This document shows, piece by piece, positions 6,863 through 12,828 of a stretch of 12,828 nucleotides of DNA. Source of the DNA: DATKKX01 sp035542775 (lineage in GTDB: Bacteria > Planctomycetota > Phycisphaerae > UBA1845 > UTPLA1). The position numbers and the translations under genes are program-made. Location: NCBI GenBank assembly GCA_035542775.1, contig DATKKX010000449.1, forward strand, positions 1 through 12,828, in the 5' to 3' direction. Within the stretch, counting starts at the first letter, position 1. Every line of letters begins with the position of its first letter. Below the pieces are notes generated by a model that was not told the DNA's origin, did no database searches, and saw only the letters and a program-made list of their open reading frames with translations.

Positions 6863-8035
6863 CTACGATGGTCGGGTGGTCGCGGCGCGTGCTCGTGGCG
6901 AGGCCCCTGGCGGCGGGGGGATGCCGGCCTTCAGTCGAATCTCCAAAGGCCCCTCCCCTGTCGGCGGCGGCACATCGGTCTGAAAAGTCACGGGAAGCTT
7001 GATGCCCTCGGCGTGGGAAGTCCACCAGTCGAAATAAGCCATGTACAACGTGGCCCGGGCGTAAAAAGGCAGGTCGACCTGTGCGACGCCCGCGGTAAAG
7101 CTGGGAACATTCACGAAGCCTCGCAACCAAACGACGGTGTCGTCGCTCGTTCCGCGGATTGCCAGCCAGAGGCTGTTGTTGCCCAGGTCGGCGTCTATGG
7201 TGCCCGCCAGCAACCGCACGGTCGTCCGCTCCAGCGACGGCAGGTGGAAGGGCAGTTCAAGCGGCCCACGCCCCAGTTGTACATCAATTGTGCGCAACTC
7301 GTAGCCGATCCACGAGGGCGCGAGGGGATATTTGTGGTGGCGCATCCTTGCAAGGATCTCCGTGTCCACCCAGTGGCCTGCCAACAGCTCGGGTTCAAGG
7401 GCGACTGCCGCGGTATAAGTGCCGGGGGGGCGCCGGCCGAGGTTGACCACGCCGTCGGCATCCGTCACAAGCAACTCATACGCTGCCGGCATGGTCACCT
7501 GAGTCTGTTGCTCATACCGATCCTGAACAGCCCACAGCCGTGATTCGTGGGGCAACACAAATGGTGGCTCCTCGATTCGTCGTGGCCACAGGTAAACCTC
7601 CCGGTTGGCCACGGGTGTGCCGTCCGCGGCGGTGAGGACGATGCGGACCGGCACATCGACTTGGGCCCCTTGCCCGACCGCCGTCTGTAGGGTCGCGACG
7701 GCGCCGGCGGTGGCTGACGATTGCCGGTAGGTGACGAACACTGCGACGGCCAGGATGGCGCAGACCCCCACGAGTCCTCCCAGGATGATTCTCTGGAGCA
7801 TGATTCGTCTCCCGTGATGGAGCCAGTAAAGTTGCCGGGCTACTGCTTCCACACTGCCGAACGCTGCCCGAGCCTTCTCCTCGGCCTGCGCGGGGCTCAG
7901 GCCAGCGGCGGCGAACTCAGCGGCGCTGCAGGCCAAGTGGTCCTCGAGCTCATCGCGGATCTCTTCGCGCGAGGGCGGAGTGGCGGTCGGCCATACGCCG
8001 GCGAGCAGATCGCGGTGCTTACGCAGGCTGGACAT
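6863..8035 (-). CDS. One-helix membrane protein with N-terminal HAAS/permease-prefix-like domain and extracytoplasmic beta domain
   Basis: 390 residues; ATG 8033-8035 is preceded by GGGAGA at good spacing and lies inside the end of the padR-like gene (17-bp overlap). Residues about 22-74 (EEIRDELEDHLACS, AGLSPAQAEEKARAAFGSVEAVARQL) match the helical HAAS/permease-prefix type domain that commonly accompanies PadR regulators. One transmembrane helix follows at about 79-102. Outside, residues 124-213 resemble a carboxypeptidase-regulatory-like beta domain (VPVRIVLTAADGTPVANREVYLW, then VTDADGVVNLGRRPPGTYTAAV). A further beta-rich region runs to about 370, then a Pro/Ala/Arg tail. Family knowledge and the overlap suggest the N-domain works with the PadR protein. 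The outer domain may sense or bind something at the surface. Unlike ADOP permeases it has no permease core. Confidence 0.82.
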   Translation of the reverse strand: MSSLRKHRDLLAGVWPTATPPSREEIRDELEDHLACSAAEFAAAGLSPAQAEEKARAAFGSVEAVARQLYWLHHGRRIMLQRIILGGLVGVCAILAVAVFVTYRQSSATAGAVATLQTAVGQGAQVDVPVRIVLTAADGTPVANREVYLWPRRIEEPPFVLPHESRLWAVQDRYEQQTQVTMPAAYELLVTDADGVVNLGRRPPGTYTAAVALEPELLAGHWVDTEILARMRHHKYPLAPSWIGYELRTIDVQLGRGPLELPFHLPSLERTTVRLLAGTIDADLGNNSLWLAIRGTSDDTVVWLRGFVNVPSFTAGVAQVDLPFYARATLYMAYFDWWTSHAEGIKLPVTFQTDVPPPTGEGPLEIRLKAGIPPPPGASPRARAATTRPS

Positions 8036-8363
8036 CGCTGTCTCCCAGTAGCCCCTCCATCACCGTTCGATAGGTCTTCCACTGTTCACGTTTCTGCTCA
8101 AGCTGTCGCAGGCCGGCAGGCGTGATCGCGTAGTACTTCCTCCGGCGCCCGTCGGGCGTCGGCTCCCAGTGGCTGGTGAGGAGGCCATCCTGTTCGAGCT
8201 TGTGCAACGCCGGGTAGAGGCTTCCCTCGTTGAGGTCGAGGAGGCCGGCACTTCGTTGACGCAGACGCTTGGAGATTTCGTATCCGTAACTGGCCTGTGG
8301 CGCAATTACTTGCAGTAGAATGGTTTGCAAGCTTCCGCGTAACCAATCGACATCAATAGCCAT
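8019..8363 (-). CDS. PadR-family transcriptional regulator
   Basis: 114 residues from ATG 8361-8363, chosen because GGAG lies 9 nt upstream. An upstream ATG (8378) and GTG (8405) lack a usable site, and the GTG sits in the promoter. The winged-helix signature is clear: WLRGSLQTILLQVI, SYGYEI (25-30), NEGSLYPALHKLEQDGLL (45-62, recognition helix and wing approach), GRRRKYYAITPAG (72-84), then a helical end that normally forms the dimer. Length is typical of the short PadR class. Such proteins usually repress their own operon and release DNA on a signal, often together with a HAAS-type membrane partner, which is exactly the overlapping downstream gene here. The signal is unknown. Confidence 0.93.
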   Translation of the reverse strand: MAIDVDWLRGSLQTILLQVIAPQASYGYEISKRLRQRSAGLLDLNEGSLYPALHKLEQDGLLTSHWEPTPDGRRRKYYAITPAGLRQLEQKREQWKTYRTVMEGLLGDSDVQPA

Positions 8364-8395
8364 CGCACGGGACTCCATACCTTTGATTTCTATGT

Positions 8396-8424
8396 ATAAT
8401 ACCACAGATTCCTAGGTAAGGCAA
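8396..8424 (-). promoter_or_regulatory. Promoter of the padR-HAAS operon with palindromic -10
   Basis: Minus strand: TTGCCT (8424-8419), 17-bp spacer, TATTAT (8401-8396), predicting a start near 8389, just upstream of the chosen ATG at 8363. The -10 sits in the palindrome GTAT-A-ATAC (8394-8402), and ATGTATA occurs twice on the plus strand, at 8392-8398 and 8439-8445, bracketing the promoter. These are candidate autoregulatory PadR sites. Confidence 0.5.
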
Positions 8425-8531
8425 ATAAAATTAACGACATGTATAGGCGATTACGCACCATCGCCCGGCAAGCGGCGGTGGCGGGTCAACACGCGCGGGG
8501 CTTTGGAAGAGGCAACTCAATCCGCGCGCGG

Positions 8532-8546
8532 GCCGGCGTGGCCGGC
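8532..8546 (-). terminator. GC-rich hairpin after the ankyrin-carboxypeptidase gene
   Basis: GCCGGC-GTG-GCCGGC, a 6-bp stem with a 3-nt loop, 19 bp past the stop codon. A second short hairpin GGGTC-ACA-GACCC (8563-8575) spans the stop itself. No U-tract follows either, so termination is only suggested. The rest of the 202-bp gap 8364-8565 holds the padR promoter and nothing else I recognise. Confidence 0.3.
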
Positions 8547-8565
8547 GGCGAGATCGGGCACCGGG

Positions 8566-11500
8566 TCACAGACCCAGCAGGGCGTCGACGAACGGGGCGA
8601 CGTCCGCGGCGGTCACGAAGCCGTCGGCGTTCATGTCGGCGCTGCAGAACTCCGGCCCGGTTACACCGGATGCGTAGGGATTGATGAAGACTTCCACGAA
8701 GCGCTGCATATCCTGGCCGTTGATCGTGCCATCGTGGTTCATGTCACCCCGCAGCGTTCCGGTGCACGAGAAATTCACCACGGCCCAGAGTTCCACATCA
8801 TCGATGTTCCAGCCGGGATAGGTCACGCTCGCGTCGGTCGGGCCCATTCCCCAGCGGATGTACACCGATGAATGGTTGTCGGCCAGGGCGGAGATGCCGT
8901 AGCGCATCAGCAACCAAGTATTGTCGCTCTGCGACGTGGGGTTCTGCCATACCGTGCTCCAAGTGGCGCCGTCATTGGAGACTTCGACCGTAGCGCGGTC
9001 GTGCAGTTCCACTCCCAGCCAGCGACGGAACCGCAGTTCCACGGCGGTCAGGTTGGTGCAGTTGAACGCCGTCGTGGTGAGGTATTTTGCGGTCAGGTTG
9101 TTGGTGTAATCACCGGTGAGGTTGTAGCCGTACACGTTTGTCCCCGTGTACCCGCTGCTTGGATCGTGGTTGTGCGAACCAGAGCCGGTGGGATGCCCGA
9201 ACGCCCAGGCGGCCTCCGTGCTCCAGCCGGGGTCCGTGTCCATCGGGAAATAGAGCACTCTGGTAGCAGTGCCCGACCCGACGTTGACCAATATCACGGC
9301 GATATTGGAGCGGGCGGTGGCATCCCAGGCCGCAAAGCTGAAGCTGGTCGAGAGCGTCTGCCCGAACGGCGGGATATAGCGGACCACTCTGCCTCCGTTG
9401 ACCAGCGAGTAGGGCACCGCGGTGATCTGCTGGCCATTACCCGCATCAAAGAGCAATCCCTGGCTTGTCGGCGGCAGACTCTCGATCTCGAAGGTCAGCG
9501 GATCGCCGTTGGGATCGGTGGCATTCAAATCGATATCGGTGGGGACATAGGCGGAGGCGTTGACGGTCTTGCCGGTCGCCACCGGATCCCAGGCCGCGCC
9601 GCCCACGGTGAGGGTTACGCTTCGGGTGGTGTCCCCGACGTGGTTAGTTGTGTTCACGAAGCTGATCGTGTCGGTGTAAACGCCCTCGGGCAGAGAGCCG
9701 GCGGTGGAGTTGATCGAGACGGTCAGGGTGGTCGAGCCGGCGGCATCCAGCGTACCGCCGGAGTTGCTCAGCGAGAGCCAGCCCGCCGTCTTGCTCACGG
9801 TGTAGTCGATGCTCGAAATGCCCGGGTTCTGCAAGGTGTAGAGCTTGCTGGCCGGGTTGAAAGGCCCAGCAATGGGCCCGGTCGAGGTCAGGCCGTCCGT
9901 CGGCGTGACCCTGAGCCTGGGAGTATCCGGGGCGAAGGAAACGTCCAACACCGTGGCGGGGCCCGAGTTGACGACGACGTTGTCGACGGTCACCGGATCG
10001 TACCCCGCGGAGTTGAACGTCAGGCTGTAGGTGCCCGGCAGGAGCATGCGGTGATAGTCCCCGACATCGGGGTCGGAGTAGATGGTGTGGTTGCGGCCGG
10101 CGACGGTCACGGAGGCGAAAACGGGGGTCCCGCCGGTGCCGGTGACGATGCCGCGGACGCCGATCAGGCATGTCTCCATGTAGGCGAGCATGGATTCGCG
10201 GTTGTTGTTCCAGTCGGTGGGCATCTCGGAGTAGGGCGGGCTCTGGGTCAGGTTGATCTCGATGGTGACCTCGTTGCAGCCCATGTAGCGGTAATCCCAG
10301 TCCTGCATTCCGCCGTCGATCGCATACCAGTCGGCGCCGTTGGTGATGCCGTGATAGAACGGGCCGCTCCACATGGGAGGATTGTGCTGCGAGTATTGCT
10401 CGCTGATGTAGATGAACATGTCGTCATCGGGAGTGGGCGAATAGACCGAGCCCATGCCGTCGTTGTCGAACGGATAGTTGGCCACCAGGGTTCCCTCGTG
10501 GAGATTGGCGGCGAGGGTGAAGGAGTGCCCAAAGGACCAGGTCATGATGCTGGCCACTTCGGGCTGGCGGCCGACGGGCGTGTTGGGATCGGGGCTGGAG
10601 CCCGAGCCCTCCGGGAAGCTGCGGTTCAGATCATAGCCATTGGCGTTGTAGCGGGTGTTGTAGGTGTACCCGTACGGGTTCATGCAGGGCACGATCCAGA
10701 TCTCGATATTGTCCACGATGTTGGTGACGCGGGGGTCAGTGCCGTAGTTAGTGAGCAGGTAGTCGATCATGTTCAGGCACATGATCACGCCGGAGGTCTC
10801 GTTGCCGTGCATGGTTGAGACCCACTTGAACTCGGGCTTGTCGGCCTCGACGCTGACGTTGCTGGTGAGCTTCAGGGCGTAGAGGTGCTGGGTGGTCGAC
10901 GACGGCCCGATGTCATACCGCTGGCACATGGTGGGGTACTGGGTTTGCTTGGTCAGCAGGGTGCTGACGATCTGGTCGTAGGTGGGGTAGCCGGAGGGCT
11001 GACGCGGTTCGCGCGGTTCGCCCGGGGTGCGAGGCCAGGCCGGCAGTCCGGCGCGATCCACGCTTGCCGGGTCGGCGCCGGCGGCGATGAGGGCCGCGGC
11101 GATTTCGTTGATCACATCCTGCACGCCATCGGCGTCGCGGGCGGTCGAGCCCAGGACGTGGAGTGGCGTCTGGCCGTCGACGTTACGGGCGTTGGGGTCG
11201 GCACCGGCGGCGAGCAGGGCGGCGACGGCCTGGGCGCGGAAGCGCCTGGCCGCGGAGTGCAGGGGCGTCTCACCGCGTTTGTCCGTGGCGGTGGCATCGG
11301 CCCCGGCGGCCAGCAGGTCGGCGATCAGCTCGGGAGCGTTGGATGTGGCCGCGACGTGCAGGGGAGCCTGCCCGTTCCAGTCGGCCGCGGAGACGTCAGC
11401 GCCGTGCTCGAGCAGCCATTCGGCGGCCGGCCGGCTGCGGCCCAGGGTCGCATAGTGCAGCGGCGTTTCGCCGGCGGCCGTTCGGGCGTTCACGAGCTGC

Positions 11501-11643
11501 GGATCGGCGGCGACCAGGGCGGCCAGTTGTTGAAGGTCACCCAGCCGGGCGGCAGAGAAGATATCCCGGCCGTCACCGGCCAGAGCGGTGGAGGCGCAGA
11601 ACAAGAGCACGGCACATGCGACAAAGCGGCAGACCAGCTTCAT
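8566..11643 (-). CDS. Secreted multidomain M14 zinc carboxypeptidase with ankyrin repeats and C-terminal dockerin
   Basis: 1025 residues from ATG 11641-11643; an ATG four codons upstream (11655) is possible. Signal peptide 1-22 (ends STALA). Ankyrin repeats: a partial one from 27, then 57-90, 91-123, 124-156 and 157-198 (GETPLHYA, GAD motifs). M14 domain about 217-493, closest by eye to the carboxypeptidase N/E/D/M branch. Zinc ligands are HGNE (His279, Glu282) and His382 in NLHEGT; substrate-binding Arg331 and NR (340-341); Tyr440 in WYAIDGG; catalytic Glu462 in EVTIEINL. The transthyretin-like domain usual for that branch follows (494-573). Then come a BACON-like beta domain (577-681), an Ig/cadherin-like domain (686-788), a jelly-roll-like domain (796-955) and a dockerin with EF loops at 967-978 and 1003-1014 (D.N.DG...D). 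It should trim C-terminal residues from peptides outside the cell. All catalytic residues are present. Confidence 0.95.
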   Translation of the reverse strand: MKLVCRFVACAVLLFCASTALAGDGRDIFSAARLGDLQQLAALVAADPQLVNARTAAGETPLHYATLGRSRPAAEWLLEHGADVSAADWNGQAPLHVAATSNAPELIADLLAAGADATATDKRGETPLHSAARRFRAQAVAALLAAGADPNARNVDGQTPLHVLGSTARDADGVQDVINEIAAALIAAGADPASVDRAGLPAWPRTPGEPREPRQPSGYPTYDQIVSTLLTKQTQYPTMCQRYDIGPSSTTQHLYALKLTSNVSVEADKPEFKWVSTMHGNETSGVIMCLNMIDYLLTNYGTDPRVTNIVDNIEIWIVPCMNPYGYTYNTRYNANGYDLNRSFPEGSGSSPDPNTPVGRQPEVASIMTWSFGHSFTLAANLHEGTLVANYPFDNDGMGSVYSPTPDDDMFIYISEQYSQHNPPMWSGPFYHGITNGADWYAIDGGMQDWDYRYMGCNEVTIEINLTQSPPYSEMPTDWNNNRESMLAYMETCLIGVRGIVTGTGGTPVFASVTVAGRNHTIYSDPDVGDYHRMLLPGTYSLTFNSAGYDPVTVDNVVVNSGPATVLDVSFAPDTPRLRVTPTDGLTSTGPIAGPFNPASKLYTLQNPGISSIDYTVSKTAGWLSLSNSGGTLDAAGSTTLTVSINSTAGSLPEGVYTDTISFVNTTNHVGDTTRSVTLTVGGAAWDPVATGKTVNASAYVPTDIDLNATDPNGDPLTFEIESLPPTSQGLLFDAGNGQQITAVPYSLVNGGRVVRYIPPFGQTLSTSFSFAAWDATARSNIAVILVNVGSGTATRVLYFPMDTDPGWSTEAAWAFGHPTGSGSHNHDPSSGYTGTNVYGYNLTGDYTNNLTAKYLTTTAFNCTNLTAVELRFRRWLGVELHDRATVEVSNDGATWSTVWQNPTSQSDNTWLLMRYGISALADNHSSVYIRWGMGPTDASVTYPGWNIDDVELWAVVNFSCTGTLRGDMNHDGTINGQDMQRFVEVFINPYASGVTGPEFCSADMNADGFVTAADVAPFVDALLGL

Positions 11644-12653
11644 GATGTTTCCCATTCCTTCCTGATCGGCGTGAGATCAATTCGTATTGAGGCAGGTGCT
11701 CGCCGGAGCCATCCCCAGGGTTTCATTATACAGCGCGATCGGCCGGTCACAAAACGGCGGTGACGGCGTTGGCGGCGGTCGTGTGGGGGACGAGATGATC
11801 GGACAATCGGGCGGCCGGGCATGGCAGGAGGGGGCAGCCGGCGGCGCGGCAGGCGAGGAAAAGGGCCTTTTTTGCTGACGGCAGCGGGCTTGGATGCAGT
11901 CGGAACTTCTGTGCCGGCCGGTGATTGCGGCTGGGTGTTGCGGGAGATGACCGTTGCCGGCACACGAGGAGTTCGCGCGGAGGGAGAGGCTTGAGGTGCA
12001 AGCCCTATCGGCGATGCGGCGGTAGTTACGGAGGCCCTCGCCTGCGATGCAGGTTGGCCAGACGCACTGGTCGGCGGTGAGGCGGGCGTGTGGGTCTTGA
12101 GCTTGGAGATCGTGGTGGCAGCGGCGGCGCGCTCGGCGCGGAGCTCGTGCCTGGCCAGCTTGTTGAAGACGGCCATCATGCTGTCCAGACCGGGTTCGCT
12201 GCCGCCGGGCGGGGTGGTGGAGTTGCCGGGCGGCGGGGGGAGGAAGACACCGGAGCGCCGGAGATCGACGAGGCAGCGCACGGCGTTGCGATAGGCGTTG
12301 ACGAGACGCTGGATGTGCTCGGGGGAAGCCTCCTCGTAGAGCAGGGTCTCCACGATCTGCTGGGCCAGGAGCCTGGGCACGGCGGTGTGAAGGGTGGTGT
12401 CGTCGGGGAGGGCGAGGCTGGCCAGGTGGAACATGGAGGCCTGGGAACGGACGCGGCGGGCGTAGCGATAGAAGGCGTGGTAGCTGACGCCGAGCTCGGC
12501 GAGCTTGAATTGCTCGAAGACGCCCTTGTAGGTGGGAGGCGAGCGATCGACGAGGGCGCGGTCGATCTTGCTCCGCAGGCCCGGGGGGACCTTTTCGAAC
12601 ATCGAGGAGTTGGTTTCGAGAGAATCGAAGTTGAGCGTTTCGTTCGGGTTCAT
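11640..12653 (-). CDS. Mu Gp27/DUF3486-like helix-turn-helix protein with long low-complexity tail; C-terminus uncertain
   Basis: 337 codons from ATG 12651-12653, preceded by an excellent AAGGAGG with 5-nt spacing. Residues 18-72 (FEKVPPGLRSKIDRALVD, TYKGVFEQF, GVSYHAFYRYARRVRSQ) resemble the small helix-turn-helix of phage Mu Gp27 (DUF3486). Helical residues 85-178 follow. From about 185 the chain is Pro/Ala/Ser/Thr-rich and disordered-looking, and after 262 it becomes Arg/Pro-rich (RRRLPPP, DRRQRRHRR), unlike the rest. An A6 run encodes Lys261-Lys262 (11868-11873). Moving to the +1 frame there gives codons with far more C or G at third positions and a stop at 11747, right at a promoter. As written, the stop overlaps the next gene's start as ATGA. 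DNA binding is likely; no other phage genes are near, so the role is unknown. Confidence 0.7.
   Translation of the reverse strand: MNPNETLNFDSLETNSSMFEKVPPGLRSKIDRALVDRSPPTYKGVFEQFKLAELGVSYHAFYRYARRVRSQASMFHLASLALPDDTTLHTAVPRLLAQQIVETLLYEEASPEHIQRLVNAYRNAVRCLVDLRRSGVFLPPPPGNSTTPPGGSEPGLDSMMAVFNKLARHELRAERAAAATTISKLKTHTPASPPTSASGQPASQARASVTTAASPIGLAPQASPSARTPRVPATVISRNTQPQSPAGTEVPTASKPAAVSKKGPFPRLPRRRLPPPAMPGRPIVRSSRPPHDRRQRRHRRFVTGRSRCIMKPWGWLRRAPASIRIDLTPIRKEWETS
11725..11752 (-). promoter_or_regulatory. Strong promoter for the ankyrin-carboxypeptidase gene
   Basis: Minus strand: TTGTGA (11752-11747), 16-bp spacer, perfect TATAAT (11730-11725). Transcription would begin near 11718, giving a leader of about 75 nt with AGGAAGGA before the start codons. 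It lies inside the last 35 codons of the upstream open frame, which bears on where that gene really ends. Confidence 0.55.
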
Positions 12654-12658
12654 AGGTT

Positions 12659-12665
12659 CCTCCTT
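12659..12665 (-). promoter_or_regulatory. Consensus ribosome-binding site
   Basis: AAGGAGG on the minus strand, 5 nt before the ATG at 12653. It fixes the start of the Gp27-like gene and is by far the best Shine-Dalgarno in the window; several neighbouring genes have none. Confidence 0.8.
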
Positions 12666-12673
12666 TTGAAAAA

Positions 12674-12715
12674 AGCGGTCAGCATTCAGCGGTCAGCATT
12701 CAGCAATCAGAAATC
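12674..12715. repeat. 14-bp tandem repeat, about three copies
   Basis: AGCGGTCAGCATTC occurs twice back to back (12674-12687 and 12688-12701), followed by a diverged third unit AGCAATCAGAAATC (12702-12715). It lies between a hairpin region and the ribosome-binding site of the Gp27-like gene, so it would sit in that gene's leader if transcription starts further right. Confidence 0.8.
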
Positions 12716-12731
12716 AGTTCTCCAGGGGCTG

Positions 12732-12772
12732 CTTGCGGGCCGCAGGTGCAAACGCCTGCAAATGGCCGCAAG
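12732..12772. repeat. Compound stem-loop
   Basis: Outer arms CTTGCGGGCC (12732-12741) and GGCCGCAAG (12764-12772) pair with one bulged base. Inside, GCAGGTG (12742-12748) pairs with CGCCTGC (12753-12759) across a CAAA loop, allowing one G-T wobble, with AAAT unpaired on one side. Roughly 16 base pairs in 41 nt: a REP-like element, an RNA leader structure or a terminator for a gene to the right are all possible. There is no U-tract. Confidence 0.6.
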
Positions 12773-12782
12773 ACACGCTGTC

Positions 12783-12809
12783 AGCGATGCCGCCTGCGGC
12801 GGATCAGCT
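12783..12809. repeat. Second imperfect palindrome at the right edge
   Basis: AGC-GAT-G-CCGCC / TGC / GGCGG-ATC-A-GCT: about eleven base pairs with two single-base bulges, only 10 bp beyond the first stem-loop. The CCGCCTGCGGCGG core resembles dispersed palindromes in GC-rich genomes. The surrounding 12773-12828 shows no gene. Confidence 0.5.
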
Positions 12810-12828
12810 CTCGAAACACGACTCGCGG

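Noticed and set aside
8872..10818. Long open frame on the plus strand (648 codons)
   Set aside because: It is antisense to the well-supported carboxypeptidase gene, its translation is a Gly/Val/His/Arg-rich low-complexity chain with no motif, and it is explained by GC bias of the opposite strand.
10885..11763. Open plus-strand frame of 292 codons
   Set aside because: Its Gly/Arg-rich translation is the complement of the ankyrin-repeat codons; the apparent repetitiveness comes from those repeats.
11640..12653. Prophage
   Set aside because: Only one phage-like domain is present; no capsid, tail, transposase or lysis gene lies within the window.
12674..12715. CRISPR array
   Set aside because: The units are 14 bp, directly adjacent and without spacers, and there are only about three; this is a simple tandem repeat.
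12732..12772. Integron attC site or rho-independent terminator
   Set aside because: No integrase or cassette genes are present, attC core sites are not seen, and neither strand has a U-tract after the stem.

Overview
The window looks like ordinary chromosomal DNA from a GC-rich bacterium, most likely a planctomycete (Phycisphaerae-like). This is an inference from protein style: a secreted enzyme ending in a type I dockerin with two EF-hand loops, a TQPA-rich linker after a signal peptide, a membrane protein with the VRRRGDC...FGP tail I associate with planctomycetes, and a Gp27-like DNA-binding-type protein outside any visible phage. I see no tRNA, rRNA, CRISPR array, transposase or phage module. 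No gene-free stretch exceeds about 205 bases.

Layout, left to right. 2-2089 (-): exported TPR protein with a C-terminal HExxH metallopeptidase domain, cut by the left edge. 2162-2935 (+): six-helix membrane protein, the only plus-strand gene, divergent from the first across 72 bp that hold a perfect dyad. 2949-4880 (-): large polytopic membrane protein with a GT-C-like HPDE loop. 5032-5262 (-): 76-residue coiled-coil protein. 5431-6774 (-): second, unrelated polytopic protein of glycosyltransferase-39-like type, with a predicted leaderless promoter. 6863-8035 and 8019-8363 (-): an overlapping pair, a PadR-type repressor followed by a one-helix membrane protein with a HAAS/permease-prefix-like cytosolic domain and an extracytoplasmic beta domain. 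8566-11643 (-): 1025-residue secreted protein made of ankyrin repeats, an M14 (N/E-type) carboxypeptidase, its transthyretin-like domain, beta-sandwich domains and a dockerin. 11640-12653 (-): Gp27/DUF3486-like helix-turn-helix protein with a long Pro/Ala/Ser/Thr tail whose true C-terminus is uncertain. 12654-12828: upstream region with a 14-bp tandem repeat and two strong hairpins.

The genes do not form one pathway. The clearest functional unit is the padR-HAAS pair, expected to be a self-regulated sensing or envelope-response operon. Two membrane proteins (2949-4880, 5431-6774) suggest lipid-linked sugar transfer, but no sugar-nucleotide or polymer genes lie next to them. The most unusual item is the ankyrin-carboxypeptidase-dockerin protein. 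I found no convincing new multi-gene system. The best leads are that architecture, the possible frameshift and internal promoter at the end of the Gp27-like gene, the dyad-flanked leaderless promoter at about 6781-6814, and the structured region at the right edge.
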